Shown: positions 10,301 through 21,500, counted from the first letter of the stretch. The stretch: 64,000 nucleotides of DNA from Tolypothrix brevis GSE-NOS-MK-07-07A (GCA_019358985.1 JAHHIJ010000012.1:105089-169088), one strand, 5' to 3'. Program-made: numbers and translations. Notes: a model not told the origin generated them from the letters alone.

Positions 10301-12091
10301 TCAGCAGTTGATTTGAATACTCAACAAGCCTCGCAGTGGCAGGCAGTTTTTGATAACCTCTACAACGAGTTAGACTCACAGCAACAGTTAGGTTTTTATA
10401 CCAAGGGCTGGGAAAGTAGCTATACAGGCTTACATTTCCCTGATGAAGAAGTTCGTTCTTGGATGAATCAAACAGTTGAGCGGATATCAGCTTTGCAACC
10501 AACCCGTGTATTAGAGATTGGTTCTGGTGGTAGCGGTTTAATGCTCTTACACTTTGCTCCCCATTGCAGACAATTCTGTGCAACTGACATTTCGCAAAAT
10601 GCTCTCAACATTCTCCAACAACAACTGAGCAAATTAGAGCAAGATTTGTCAAAAGTAAGTTTCATCCACAAAGGAGCAGATGACTTTACTGGTATGAGTA
10701 CAGATACTTTCGATGCTGTATTTATAGTCTCGGTTGCTCAATATTTTCCCAGCGTTGACTACTTATTTAAAGTATTGGAAGGTGCTGTAGATGTAGTAGA
10801 GCCTGGAGGTTTTATATTTTTAGGAGATGTTCGCAATTTCAGCTTACTAGAAGCTTTTCACACCTCTGTGCAACTACATAAAGCATCAGACTCTCTCTGT
10901 CTGACAAATTTACAGCAACTTGTACAAAAGCAAATATTGGCAGAGAAACAGTTAGTTATTGATCCTGCCTTTTTTCTCGCCCTAAAACAGCATATACCTA
11001 AGATTAGTCATATAGAAATTCATCTGGAACGCGGGCATTTCCATAATGAGTTGACTAAATTTCGCTACGATGTGATTATCCATGTCGGACATGAAATTTA
11101 TCCGACAGTAGATATCTCATGGTTAGATTGGCAGCAAGCAAAGTTGACGCTTCCATCTGTCCGGGAATTACTCATAGAGACTGAGCCGGATATTCTAGGA
11201 ATTGCTAATGTGCCTAACGCTCGTGTCGCGCTAGATGTCAAGGCTGTGGAATTACTCAATAACTCCCCAGGTTTGACGACTGTTGGAGAACTACGTCAAG
11301 CTCTCCAGACAAAAGCAACTATTGGCGTAGACCCCGAAGAAATATGGGCTTTGAGTACAGAATTACCCTATATCGTCGATATTCACTGGTTAGATGATAG
11401 TGTCGATGGTCAATACCAAGTAGTATTTAGAAAGCGCACTTTAGGATCACAGATGCAGCAGATGGTGGTGGCTCCTTTGTGTAGTGAAAAAACAACAAGC
11501 TCTCAGACTTGGAGTGATTTTGCTAATACTCCACTACAGCAAATGTCTAATACTCAGGTTGTATCTCTGTTGCGGCAGCATTTAGAGACGAAGCTACCGA
11601 ACTACATGATGCCATCAGCATTTGTGATGCTAGATGCACTACCACTCACACCTAATGGTAAGATTGATCGCAACGCACTACCTGCACCTCATACAATCAG
11701 ACCGCAATTAGAAGCAACTTATCAACTACCCCAAACCGAGATTGAAAAAACCATTGCTAGTATCTGGCAAAAAATACTGAATGTTGAGAACGTGGGAATC
11801 CATGATAATTTCTTTGAACTTGGTGGTCATTCATTGCTATCAATTCAGGTTCATAGCAAGTTACAACAATTCTTTCAGCAAGATTTAACCTTGGTGAATA
11901 TGTTTGAATATCCGACAATAAGCCAATTGGCTAAATATTTGAGTCAGGAATCTATGCCAGAAAAATCTTTGATACAATATTCTCATAGTTATGAAAGTCG
12001 GAAAGCTTCGACGCAACGCCGGAAACAGGCGAGAAAAGAACATCGAGCAGCGACTAAGGAAAGGGGAGTTTCGTCCCAATCAGACGAATAA
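7325..12091 (+). CDS. NRPS module: TubC docking - C - A with inserted N-methyltransferase - PCP
   Basis: 1588 residues. Residues 1-60 resemble a TubC-type N-terminal docking domain. A complete condensation domain follows (HHIVSDG near 207). The A domain has IYTSGSTGTPKG near 680 and SYGPTETT near 836. A SAM-dependent methyltransferase of about 350 residues is inserted before the A-domain C-terminal subdomain: LEIGSGGSGLM near 1060, VAQYFPSVDYL, GDVRNFSLLEAFH and FRYDVIIHVG are the N-methyltransferase pattern. The pocket reads D-A-E-D-I-G-S-V-V, which I cannot assign. The PCP (FELGGHSLLS near 1500) is followed by a basic, charged tail of about 50 residues that may dock to the next enzyme. Confidence 0.92.
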   Translation: MRTTEEFLSYLCSLDIKLWVEDNRLRCSAPKDLLTPVIKKELAERKEDILTFLRNNSVDIVVDKQLIRPVKRLLNLPLSFAQQRLWFLAQLEPDRPLYNIPAAVRLEGQLNLEALEQSFNEIISRHEVLRTNFQTREGQAVAVISEDKPITLPIFDISDLVDNQQQAEIKQQLAQAAQQPFDISNDHLLRVKLLRLGEQEYIVLLTMHHIVSDGWSIGVLVEELATLYQAFCHGQPSPLPKLPIQYVDFAVWQRQWLQGEVLETQLSYWLKQLENAPKVLELPTDYPRPAIQTYRGATYSFELSKELSASLNKLSQQQGSTLFMTLLAGFQILLWRYTGQQDIVVGSPIANRNRGEIEGLIGFFINTLVLRTNLAGNPSFEELLKRVREVALEAYAHQDLPFELLVEQLQPQRDLSHATLFQVMFTLQNAPMSTLELPGLTLTPLESDSDNAQFDLGLDMTETAQGISGILVYNTDLFAESSIQRMVGHLQMLLEAIVANPEQRLSDLPLLTFEQHQLLREWNDTEIEYPQQKCIHELFAAQVEKTPDAIAVVFEDKQLTYGELNQRANQVAHYLQQLGVKPEVLVGLCTQRSIEMLIGLLAILKAGGTYVPIDPSYPQQRLAMVLNDAQITILLTQQHLLANLPAHTAKVICLDKDVSWQSAILQNPVNQTTPTNLAYVIYTSGSTGTPKGVTIQHQSLVNFVQAAIIEYEIQAQDRILQFASISFDAACEEIFPCLLQGATLVLRTDEMLASLASFHAKCQQHCVSVLDIPTAFWHQLTSELATSEQMLPKSLRLVIIGGEKALSDKLKTWQQQVDSRIRLINSYGPTETTVVATICDLTTLEGIVPIGKPIANVLTYVLDADLQPVPIGVWGELYIGGVGVARGYLHQPELTAQKFIPNLFSDQAGSRLYKTGDRVRYRSDGQIEFNGRADNQVKIRGFRIELGEIEALINEHPSVREATVISRKDVSDFKQLVAYIVANTSDVVKEQTSAVDLNTQQASQWQAVFDNLYNELDSQQQLGFYTKGWESSYTGLHFPDEEVRSWMNQTVERISALQPTRVLEIGSGGSGLMLLHFAPHCRQFCATDISQNALNILQQQLSKLEQDLSKVSFIHKGADDFTGMSTDTFDAVFIVSVAQYFPSVDYLFKVLEGAVDVVEPGGFIFLGDVRNFSLLEAFHTSVQLHKASDSLCLTNLQQLVQKQILAEKQLVIDPAFFLALKQHIPKISHIEIHLERGHFHNELTKFRYDVIIHVGHEIYPTVDISWLDWQQAKLTLPSVRELLIETEPDILGIANVPNARVALDVKAVELLNNSPGLTTVGELRQALQTKATIGVDPEEIWALSTELPYIVDIHWLDDSVDGQYQVVFRKRTLGSQMQQMVVAPLCSEKTTSSQTWSDFANTPLQQMSNTQVVSLLRQHLETKLPNYMMPSAFVMLDALPLTPNGKIDRNALPAPHTIRPQLEATYQLPQTEIEKTIASIWQKILNVENVGIHDNFFELGGHSLLSIQVHSKLQQFFQQDLTLVNMFEYPTISQLAKYLSQESMPEKSLIQYSHSYESRKASTQRRKQARKEHRAATKERGVSSQSDE

Positions 12092-12204
12092 AATCTAGAA
12101 AATTAATTAAAGTTTGCTCTCAACTCTATGAGCATCCAAAAAATCATTACTTTACTCACCAATGGTGAAAGAAAAATACATTAGTAGTTATTTAAGGAAG
12201 TCAC

Positions 12205-13848
12205 ATGACATTAAGTGAAAAAGAAATTTTATCTAAAAGGAATTACTCTCGTTCAGAAAAAGTATTGTCTAATGAGATTGGTGAGTATGTAAAACAAATA
12301 TTTTCGCCTGTTCAAGGGAAATCAATTGAAACTCAAATAGATGAAATGGTCGAGGATTTCTCTCAAGCATTTTTAATCGCAGACAGTACAAACACCAATA
12401 TTGAGATTGAAGCGATTATCAAAAACTTTGGCGATAGCAAAATACCTGCACAACCTACTAATTTTGAAAGTTACTTTCAATCATTAAATGAAAATGTTGT
12501 CGCTCATTCAATCCACACCTCTGCGCCACAATTTATCGGTCATATGACCTCGGCGCTTCCTGCTTTTGTGCGTCCTTTAGCCAAACTAATGACAGCAATG
12601 AATCAAAACGCTGTCAAAATAGAAACAGCTAAAGCTTTGAGCTTTTACGAACGTGAGGCTTTAGCAATGATGCATCGGCAAATTTATAATTTATCTGATG
12701 TTTTCTACACTCAGCATATTCAAAATAATCAAAGTACATTAGGAATTTTAGTTTCTGGTGGTACAACAGCCAATATTACGGCTCTATGGTGCGCTCGGAA
12801 TAGGTCTTTAGGCGCAAATAACGAGTTTTTAGGTATAGAGAAAGAAGGTTTCAATGCAGCTTTAAATTTTTACGGTTACAAAGGATCAGTTGTAATTGGC
12901 TCCGAATTAATGCACTTTTCTTTTGATAAAGCTGCGGATTTAATGGGCATCAGTACTAAAAACCTAATACGAGTCCCAGTCGATTCTAACAATCGAGTTA
13001 ATATCAAAGTCTTACGCCAAGCCGTTGCAGATTGTCATGCCCAAAACTTACATATCATCGCCATTGTTGGTGTTGCTGGAACTACAGATTCTGGTAGCGT
13101 TGATCCATTAGAAGAAATTGCAGAGATAGCCCAAGAAAATAATATACATTTTCATGTGGATGCTGCTTGGGGTGGTCCGATGATATTTTCCCGAAAACAT
13201 CAACGTAAGCTTGCTGGAATTGAGAAAGCTGATTCTGTTACCATAGATGGGCATAAACAATTGTATTTGCCAATGGGTATTGGTATGGTATTTTTCCGCG
13301 ACCCTCATATAGCTTCTTCGATTGAAAAGCAAGCTAGCTATACCATGCGTAAGGGGTCATTTGATTTAGGTAAGCGTTCTTTAGAAGGTTCTCGACCAGG
13401 CATGGCTTTATTTTTACATGCTGGTCTCAAGCTAATTGGTCTTAATGGATATGAGTTTTTGATTGACGAAGGAATCAGAAAAACTCAATACATGGCTGCG
13501 ATAATTTCGGCAATGTCTGAATTTGAATTATTGGCAGAACCTGATACTAATTTGTTGATTTATCGTTATATTCCAGAGCAATTTAGAGAAGAAATTACCA
13601 AGAAACAGTTATCTGAGGAAGATAATCAACTTATTAATAGTTTCAATGAACGATTGCAGAAAATGCAGCGCAAAATTGGTAAAACTTTTATCTCACGAAC
13701 CACAAAAACAACTATTTGCTTGGATAAAGAAATTCCCGTAATCGCCATGCGTGCAGTAATTGCCAATCCATTAACTACTGAAGCAGACATTGATGTAGTT
13801 TTAAATGATCAGATTCAGATTGCTTCAGAAATTTCAATTAGATATTGA
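12205..13848 (+). CDS. PLP-dependent decarboxylase, PanP-like (probable aspartate 1-decarboxylase giving beta-alanine)
   Basis: 547 residues of the group II PLP decarboxylase family (glutamate, Dab and aspartate decarboxylases). HVDAAWGGP is the PLP-pyridine region and the Schiff-base lysine is in DGHKQLYLP near residue 351. Overall length, SAPQFIGHMTSALP and the LSEKE-type N-terminus resemble PanP, the PLP-type aspartate 1-decarboxylase of vibrios, better than Dab decarboxylase. It lies between two megasynthase genes in the same direction, 47 bases before the PKS. The last A domain of the cluster has a beta-alanine-like pocket, so the simplest role is beta-alanine supply. The alternative is decarboxylation of Dab to 1,3-diaminopropane, since a Dab-forming aminotransferase is also present. 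Confidence 0.82.
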   Translation: MTLSEKEILSKRNYSRSEKVLSNEIGEYVKQIFSPVQGKSIETQIDEMVEDFSQAFLIADSTNTNIEIEAIIKNFGDSKIPAQPTNFESYFQSLNENVVAHSIHTSAPQFIGHMTSALPAFVRPLAKLMTAMNQNAVKIETAKALSFYEREALAMMHRQIYNLSDVFYTQHIQNNQSTLGILVSGGTTANITALWCARNRSLGANNEFLGIEKEGFNAALNFYGYKGSVVIGSELMHFSFDKAADLMGISTKNLIRVPVDSNNRVNIKVLRQAVADCHAQNLHIIAIVGVAGTTDSGSVDPLEEIAEIAQENNIHFHVDAAWGGPMIFSRKHQRKLAGIEKADSVTIDGHKQLYLPMGIGMVFFRDPHIASSIEKQASYTMRKGSFDLGKRSLEGSRPGMALFLHAGLKLIGLNGYEFLIDEGIRKTQYMAAIISAMSEFELLAEPDTNLLIYRYIPEQFREEITKKQLSEEDNQLINSFNERLQKMQRKIGKTFISRTTKTTICLDKEIPVIAMRAVIANPLTTEADIDVVLNDQIQIASEISIRY

Positions 13849-13895
13849 GTTATTTGGTATTAGACAAAAAATAATTTATGAACAGGTTTTGATTT

Positions 13896-16800
13896 ATGGA
13901 CGTAGCTGAAAATTTTGTTGATAGCTTAAATGATAGAGACGAAATCGCTATTATTGGGATGGTAGGTAGTTTTCCAGGAGCAAATACAATTGACAGCTTT
14001 TGGCAAAACCTTTGCTCTGGTGTAGAGTCAATTTCTTTTTTCACAGATGATGAGCTAATCTCTGTTGGGTTAGACTCTACATTATTAAACGATCCCAATT
14101 ACGTCAAGGCAAATGGTATATTAGAAAACATAGATTTATTTGATGCTTCTTTTTTTGGTTTTTCTCCTAGAGAAGCAGAAATTACTGACCCACAACATCG
14201 GCTTTTTCTAGAATGTGCTTGGAAAGCGCTAGAAAATGCTGGTTATAACTCGGAAACTTATAATGGTCAAATAGGCGTTTTTGCTGGTCTTGGTATTAGT
14301 GGATACTTACTGACGAATTTATATCCTAATCGGGATTTAATGGCATCGGGGGATAATATTGTTATTGGTAATGATAAAGATTTTTTACCCACAAAAATTT
14401 CTTATAAATTAAATTTAACAGGACCAAGTATCAACATTCAGACTGCTTGTTCTACCTCATTGGTTTCTGTTCATTTAGCCTGCCAAAGTTTACTTAATGG
14501 TGAAAGCGATATAGTTTTAGCTGGTGGTGTAAACGTTGAAGGACAGCAAAAAACTGGTTACTATTATCAACAGGGAGGAATTCTATCTCCTGATGGTCAT
14601 TGTCGCGCCTTTGATGCTCAAGCCCAGGGAACCGTTGGTGGCAATGGTTTAGGTGTGGTGGTTTTGAAAAGATTAGAGGATGCTATAGCTGATGGTGACT
14701 ATATCCATGCAGTAATCAAGGGTTCGGCTGTTAATAACGATGGTTCTTTGAAGGTTGGATATACAGCCCCTAGTATTGATGGTCAAAGAAAAGTTATTTT
14801 AGAGGCTTTAGCCTTAGCTGTTGTCGAACCTGAGACTATTAGTTATGTAGAAACCCACGGAACAGGAACCATTTTAGGAGATCCGATTGAAATTAAAGCT
14901 CTCACACAAGCTTTTCGCGCTAGCACCAATAAAAAAGGATTTTGTGCTATTGGTTCAGTCAAAACCAATGTTGGGCATTTAGATGCAGCAGCGGGTGTAA
15001 CAGGATTAATAAAAACTGTCCTAGCACTAAAACATAGACAAATACCTCCGAGCTTACATTTTGAAAAGACAAATCCACAAATAGACTTCGCCAATAGTCC
15101 GTTTTACGTCAACACTAAACTTACCGAATGGACAAGTAACGGCACACCCCGCAGAGCAGGTGTAAGTTCCTTTGGAATTGGTGGGACTAATGCCCATGTG
15201 ATTTTGGAAGAAGCTCCAGCCATTAAAACTTCCGATCCATCCCGTCCTTGGCAATTATTACTGCTCTCAGCCAAAACCAGTACCGCTTTGGAAACAGCAA
15301 CAATCCAACTGTGTGACTATCTCGAACAAAACCCCAATACTTCCTTCCCAGATGTAGCTTACACCCTACAAGTAGGTCGGCGAGCTTTTGAATATCGCCG
15401 CATCATTATTTGCCAAGACCGAAATGATGCAATCAAATCCTTCAATACTCAAAATCCACAACGCATTTTTAGCCACCAGCACAAACCTGGTCACTTTCCA
15501 GTCATCTTCATGTTTTCGGGACAGGGTTCACAATATACAAACATGGGTCGAGAGTTGTATGAAGTAGAACCGACGTTTAGAAAACACGTAGATATTTGTG
15601 CTGCTATTTTACAACCCCACCTTGGTCTGGATATCCGCTCCCTAATTTACCCCGACCCAGAAGTAGAAACTGCTGCAAATCAACTCCAACAAACATTCCT
15701 GACCCAAAGTGCATTATTTGTTACAGAGTATGCTCTTGCTCAGTTACTTATGACTTGGGGAGTGCGTCCAGAAGCGATGATTGGTCATAGCATTGGCGAA
15801 TATGTTGCTGCAACTGTTGCAGGTGTATTTTCTTTGGAAGATGCTTTGAAAATTGTGGCAATCAGGGGACAGTTAATGCAAAGCTTATCCCCAGGGAGTA
15901 TGTTAGCAATTAGACTGTCAGAAAAAGAGGTGCGATCGCTACTTTCTGAAAACGAGTTATATCGAGAATCTCTGCAAATTGCAGTCATTAATAGTCCTTC
16001 TTCTTGTGTAGTATCGGGAACAAGCGATATTGTTGCAGCACTGGAACAGCAATTATCTTCAAGTGAAATTGAATGTCGTCAGTTGCATACATCCCACGCT
16101 TTCCATTCGGTGATGATGGAACCGATATTATCAGAGTTTGGTGATGCGATAAAAACCGTTAAATTAAATTCACCCAAAATACGCTTTATTTCTAATGTTA
16201 CTGGCAGTTGGATTAGTTCCGAACAAGCAACAAATCCAGATTATTGGTGTCAGCATCTACGACAAACAGTCAGATTTTCAGATGGGATATCGCAATTAAT
16301 ACAACAATTTACAGGTGTATTTCTGGAGGTAGGACCGGGACGAACTTTAGCGACGTTAACGACGCAGCATTTAGAGAAAGATGCTCAACAACAGGTATTG
16401 ACTTCATTACGTCATGTTAAGGAGCAGCAATCAGATGTTTGCTTTTTGTTGCAGACATTGGGTAGATTGTGGCTTGCTGGTGTAGAAATTGATTGGTCGG
16501 GTTTTTATACTGATGAAAAACGTCATCGTTTACCCTTACCTACCTATCCCTTTGAACGTCAACGTTACTGGATTGAGCCTAAATCGCGATCGCATTCCGT
16601 AAACATTAAACCTACGACTTTAGATCAAAAGCAAGATATTGCCGACTGGTTCTATGTTCCCTCATGGAAGCGTTCTGTTTTGGCTTCTAGCTCATCCGCA
16701 GAAATCAACTCTACAAATGAAACAAAATGGCTATTTTTTGTGGATGATTTGGGAGTAGGAGAGCAATTAATTAGTAAGTTAAAAAATCAGGATAAAAGTA

Positions 16801-18530
16801 TAATTATTGTTAAGCAAGGGGATGAGTTTAGTAAGCTAAATGAGGGTGTCTATAGAATTAATCCCTGTATAAATGAAGATTATGATAAGTTATTGCAAGA
16901 ACTAATATCATTAGGTCAAAGTCCCGAAAAAATCGTTTATTTATGGAGTTTAAGTCATCTGGATAACCGTCCATCGGTAAAATATTCAGAATTTAAAAAT
17001 CTACTATTTTTAACCCAGAGCCTTAGCAAGTTAAAAATTAGTAATCATCTACAACTTAGGTTGATATCAAACAACATTCAAGAGGTTAACGGGAATGAAG
17101 AATTAAATCCAGAAAAAGCTGCAATATTAAGTTTATGTAAGGTAATTTCTCAAGAGTATCCCAATATTAGCTGTCAGTGCATTGATATTAATTTACCTAA
17201 CACCAGTAATTTAGGAGAAAAACAACAAAATTGTCATAATCATATTATTGATAAACTTGTAAATGAGTTAAATGTCGTATCTTTTGATACGGTAGTAGCT
17301 TATCGCGATCGCCACCGTTGGGTACAAATATTTGAGCCAGTTCGGGTTGAATCAACAGTTGAGGAAAAAATACCTTTAAGAAAACAAGGTGTTTATTTGT
17401 TTCCCGGTGGGTTAGACACGATTGAGATTGTGCTTGCGGAATATTTAACAAAAACTTTCCAAGCAAAACTCATATTTATTGAAGATGTTAAATTTCCAGA
17501 GCAAGATAATTTCTCACAATGGCTGGAAACTCATCCTCAAGATGATGAAAAAAGTCTCAAAATACAGCAAGTTTCAGCATTAGAGAAATTAGGTGCAAAA
17601 GTTTTGTTATTACGTGCCGATATCACTAATTACAAGCAGATACATCAAGCTTTTGCATCTGCTAATGTTGAAGAAATTAATGGCATAATTTACTCAACTG
17701 GGATTAAGCGCGATAACCTATTTGCTTCTATTCCCGAAATTACGGAATTAGAATTTGAGAATCTATTAGAATTACAAAGTAGTAAGGTTCTAGTATTAGA
17801 ACAAGTCTTAGAAGATTTTAATATAGATTTTTGTATCATTTTTTCTTCTTTGTCTTCCATTTTAGGGGGATTTGGGTTAGGCTTATATTCAGTAGCGAAC
17901 CAATTCATCGATACTTTTAGCAATCGGCATAATCAAAAAACTTCTTTGCCGTGGTATGTTATAAATTGGGATAAATTTCAACCGAATGTAAGCCAAGAAA
18001 AAATAGCATTAGAGCGAGTTGTCGGAGAAGGGTTAGCTATTACTCCATTAGAAGCAGTAGAAGTATTTAAGCGGGTGTTTTCCTTAAGGGAAGCAAGTCA
18101 GATTATTCTTTCTACAGTAGACATTAATGCAAGAAAAAATCATACAATTAGCCTAGACTCTCTGGCAAATTCACAATCTAATAATCAGTTAGATTCATCA
18201 TCGCGCTATTCTCGACCAAGCCTAAGTAATTCCTATGCCGCTCCCACAAATGAATTGGAAAAACAAATTACAGAGATATGGCAAGAGATACTTGGAATTA
18301 TGGAAGTTGGTATTTATGACAACTTTTATGAGCTAGGGGGTGACTCCCTAATTGCAACTCAATTAGTATCTCGATTGCGAGGCAAATTTCCTGTAGACTT
18401 ACCACTACGTGATTTGTTGTTGGAAGCAATGATACCAATTAAGCAGGCAGAAATAGTTGAGCAACTTTTGTTGGAAAAGATTGAGGAATTATCTGAAGAA
18501 GAAGTTTCCGTTCTTTTAAGTAATTCATAA
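13896..18530 (+). CDS. Type I PKS module: KS - AT - degenerate KR - ACP
   Basis: 1544 residues. The ketosynthase (15-440) has the active Cys in TACSTS near 183 and the two His in HGTGT and NVGHLDAAAG. The acyltransferase (535-840) has GHSIGE near 631 and HAFH near 733, the malonyl-CoA pattern. The ketoreductase region (about 1160-1400) keeps SSLSSILGG and LYSVANQF, but its nucleotide motif reads FPGGLDTIE in place of GGxGGxG, so it is probably inactive and leaves a beta-keto group. No DH, ER or methyltransferase is seen. The ACP serine is in LGGDSLIA near 1481. It probably adds one malonate unit between the N-methylated residue and the last amino acid. Confidence 0.92.
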   Translation: MDVAENFVDSLNDRDEIAIIGMVGSFPGANTIDSFWQNLCSGVESISFFTDDELISVGLDSTLLNDPNYVKANGILENIDLFDASFFGFSPREAEITDPQHRLFLECAWKALENAGYNSETYNGQIGVFAGLGISGYLLTNLYPNRDLMASGDNIVIGNDKDFLPTKISYKLNLTGPSINIQTACSTSLVSVHLACQSLLNGESDIVLAGGVNVEGQQKTGYYYQQGGILSPDGHCRAFDAQAQGTVGGNGLGVVVLKRLEDAIADGDYIHAVIKGSAVNNDGSLKVGYTAPSIDGQRKVILEALALAVVEPETISYVETHGTGTILGDPIEIKALTQAFRASTNKKGFCAIGSVKTNVGHLDAAAGVTGLIKTVLALKHRQIPPSLHFEKTNPQIDFANSPFYVNTKLTEWTSNGTPRRAGVSSFGIGGTNAHVILEEAPAIKTSDPSRPWQLLLLSAKTSTALETATIQLCDYLEQNPNTSFPDVAYTLQVGRRAFEYRRIIICQDRNDAIKSFNTQNPQRIFSHQHKPGHFPVIFMFSGQGSQYTNMGRELYEVEPTFRKHVDICAAILQPHLGLDIRSLIYPDPEVETAANQLQQTFLTQSALFVTEYALAQLLMTWGVRPEAMIGHSIGEYVAATVAGVFSLEDALKIVAIRGQLMQSLSPGSMLAIRLSEKEVRSLLSENELYRESLQIAVINSPSSCVVSGTSDIVAALEQQLSSSEIECRQLHTSHAFHSVMMEPILSEFGDAIKTVKLNSPKIRFISNVTGSWISSEQATNPDYWCQHLRQTVRFSDGISQLIQQFTGVFLEVGPGRTLATLTTQHLEKDAQQQVLTSLRHVKEQQSDVCFLLQTLGRLWLAGVEIDWSGFYTDEKRHRLPLPTYPFERQRYWIEPKSRSHSVNIKPTTLDQKQDIADWFYVPSWKRSVLASSSSAEINSTNETKWLFFVDDLGVGEQLISKLKNQDKSIIIVKQGDEFSKLNEGVYRINPCINEDYDKLLQELISLGQSPEKIVYLWSLSHLDNRPSVKYSEFKNLLFLTQSLSKLKISNHLQLRLISNNIQEVNGNEELNPEKAAILSLCKVISQEYPNISCQCIDINLPNTSNLGEKQQNCHNHIIDKLVNELNVVSFDTVVAYRDRHRWVQIFEPVRVESTVEEKIPLRKQGVYLFPGGLDTIEIVLAEYLTKTFQAKLIFIEDVKFPEQDNFSQWLETHPQDDEKSLKIQQVSALEKLGAKVLLLRADITNYKQIHQAFASANVEEINGIIYSTGIKRDNLFASIPEITELEFENLLELQSSKVLVLEQVLEDFNIDFCIIFSSLSSILGGFGLGLYSVANQFIDTFSNRHNQKTSLPWYVINWDKFQPNVSQEKIALERVVGEGLAITPLEAVEVFKRVFSLREASQIILSTVDINARKNHTISLDSLANSQSNNQLDSSSRYSRPSLSNSYAAPTNELEKQITEIWQEILGIMEVGIYDNFYELGGDSLIATQLVSRLRGKFPVDLPLRDLLLEAMIPIKQAEIVEQLLLEKIEELSEEEVSVLLSNS

Positions 18531-18554
18531 TTGGTTAATCAATAATTATTAGCT

Positions 18555-21500
18555 ATGGATAACAAATACTCTAACTTATCGTCAGGAAAGAAAGCCCTTC
18601 TAGAAAAATGGAAAGCGGGAAAACTTCAAGCTGATGTTATTCCTACACGTCAAGATTGCCAAAATATTCCCTTATCTTTTTCCCAACAAAGACTGTGGTT
18701 CATTGACCAGCTTTATCACGGCAGTTATTTCTACAATATTCCTATAGCTTTTCACATACAGGGAAACCTCAATATTGCAGCACTAGAGCAAAGTTTGAAT
18801 GAAATTATTAAGCGTCATGAAGTTTGGCGAACAACTTTTAGACTTGTAAATGGAGAACCAACACAAGAAATTGCGCTCCAATATACTTGGGATTTACCTG
18901 TTATTAATCTAGAACATTTATCTGGTAAAGATTGGGAAGCAGAAGTTAAACAATTTGCAGCAGAGTCAGCTAAAAAACCTTTTAATTTGGCTAAAGGGCT
19001 ATTAGTGAGGGCTACTTTACTACGATTGAGTGAAGAAGAACATGTTTTGCTTGTAACTATGCATCACATTATTACAGATGGATGGTCTTGCGGTGTATTC
19101 TTGCGCGAACTATCATCACTATACGCTGCTTTCTCAAAAAATCAACCTTCCCCCTTACCCAAACTCCCGATTCAGTATGCAGATTTTACCATTTGGCAAC
19201 GCGATCGCCTGAAGGGTGAATTCCTTGCAACCCAATTAAATTATTGGAAGCAACAACTTCAAGGTGAACTGGCTGTACTACAATTACCTACGGATCGTCC
19301 ACGCCCTAACCTTACTACTTTCACTGGAGCAAAACAATACTTTACATTCTCTGCATCCTTAACTAATGCTCTCAAGCAATTAAGTCAGCGGGAAGACGCT
19401 ACTTTATTTATGAGTTTGCTGACAGCATTTAACATATTATTATACCGTTACACAGACCAAGAAGATATTTTAATCGGTTCTCCAATTGCTAACCGCAACC
19501 GTCCAGAATTAGAAGAGATGCTGGGTTTATTTGTTAATACTTTGGTGTTACGTAATAATCTTAGTGGTAATCCTAGTTTTCGTGAACTTTTACATCGAGT
19601 ACGGGAGGTGACTCTAGATGCTTATGCACATCAAGATTTACCTTTTGAGATGATTGTAGAAGAATTACAACCCGAACGGGATTTAAGCAGAAACCCACTT
19701 TATGAAGTAATGTTTGTCCTGCAAAATACTCCTAGTTCTGTTCAGGAAGTGTCTGGTTTAACTTTACGTACTTTGGAGTTTGATAGCGGGACTGCTCAAC
19801 TAGATATTTTCCTATCAATGTCTGAATCAGAAGAGGGATTAACAGGTTGTTTAGAATACAACACAGATATTTTTGATACAACAACAATCACCCAATTTAC
19901 TAACAATTTTCAAACCTTATTAGAAAATATAGTCGCAAATCCAGAGCAGTATCTAAATGAATTATCGATACTTAGTGGTTTTGAACAAAAAGAATTATTA
20001 TTTCAGCTAAACCAAACTCATGCAGACTATCCTCAAGACATATTTCTGCATCAATTATTTGAGCAGCAAGTTAAACTAACACCTGATTATATAGCATTAA
20101 TTAGTAATTTTGAAGAAATAACTTACCTTCAACTTAACCATAGAGTTAATCAACTAGCGCATTATTTACAAAAAAAGGGTGTAACAAAAGAAACTTTAGT
20201 TGCTCTATGTTTGGAACGCGATCTAGACATGGTTGTGGGGATTTTAGCTATTCTCAAAGCTGGTGGTGCGTACATTCCCCTTGATCCAAGTTACCCGGTG
20301 GAACGTTTAAATTTCATGCTGTCTGATTCCCAAGCATCACTATTAATTAGTAAGCAAGAAATTTTAGAACAACTATCATTATTTGCGGCTAAAACTGTTT
20401 GCTTGGATATCCACAAAGAAGAAATTGCACAAGAAAGCTTGGAAAATCCCATTAATCTATCTTCCTCAGATAATCTCGCTTATATTATCTATACTTCTGG
20501 GTCAACTGGAACACCCAAAGGTGTTCTTGGTACGCATCGCGGTACAGTAAACGGCTTACACTGGTTATGGAAAACCTATCCTTTTAGCGAGGGAGAAGTT
20601 TGCTGTCAGAAAACAGCTATTAGTTTTGTCGATTCTGTCTGGGAAATTTTTGCCCCTTTATTGCAAGGAATTCCGACAGTAATTATTAGCAATGCGACTG
20701 TACTAGACCCACAATTATTTATAGAATCTCTAGTACAATATAAAGTTTCTCGGATTATACTTGTACCTTCGTTACTCCGACTACTTTTAGATAATTATAG
20801 TCATCTAGTTAAGAAGTTAAAGCATCTAAAATTCTGGATAACTAGCGGGGAAGCATTATCGGTTAAATTAGTTCAAACTTTCCAAGAACTTATACCCGAA
20901 GCAAAACTAATTAACCTTTATGGCTCATCGGAAGTTTCCGCCAATGCAACTTACTACAATACTAGTTTATTACCAGAACAAGCCTCCAGTGTGCCCATTG
21001 GTCATCCAATAAATAATACTCAAGTTTATGTATTGAATCGTGATTTACAACCAACACCCATAGGAGTAGTTGGAGAACTTTATATTGGTGGTGATGGGTT
21101 AGCAAAGGGTTATTTACATCGCACAGAATTAACCCAAGAAAGATTCATTGATAATCCTTTTATGCCTGGAAGTAAACTTTATAAAACAGGCGATTTAGTT
21201 CGATATCTCCGAGATGGTAATCTTGAATATTTGGGTCGCCGTGATGAGCAAGTAAAAATCAGGGGTTTTCGAGTAGAATTAGGTGAAATCGCAACTGCGA
21301 TCGCACAGCATCCAAATGCACGAGAATCTGTTGTAATTGCTAGCAATGATAATCAAGATAATCCCCGCTTGATTGCCTATGTTGTCACAGATAAGCAGGA
21401 TATCAACACAGAATTATTACCCTATTTGCAACAGAAGCTGCCCAATTACATGTTGCCATCTGCTTTTATCGTACTTGAGAAGCTTCCACTTACACCTAAT

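Noticed and set aside
12205..13848. Schizokinen-type 1,3-diaminopropane route from the aminotransferase plus decarboxylase
   Set aside because: It would need NIS synthetases and N-hydroxylases/acetyltransferases, none of which is present; the A-domain codes fit Dab and beta-alanine incorporation better.
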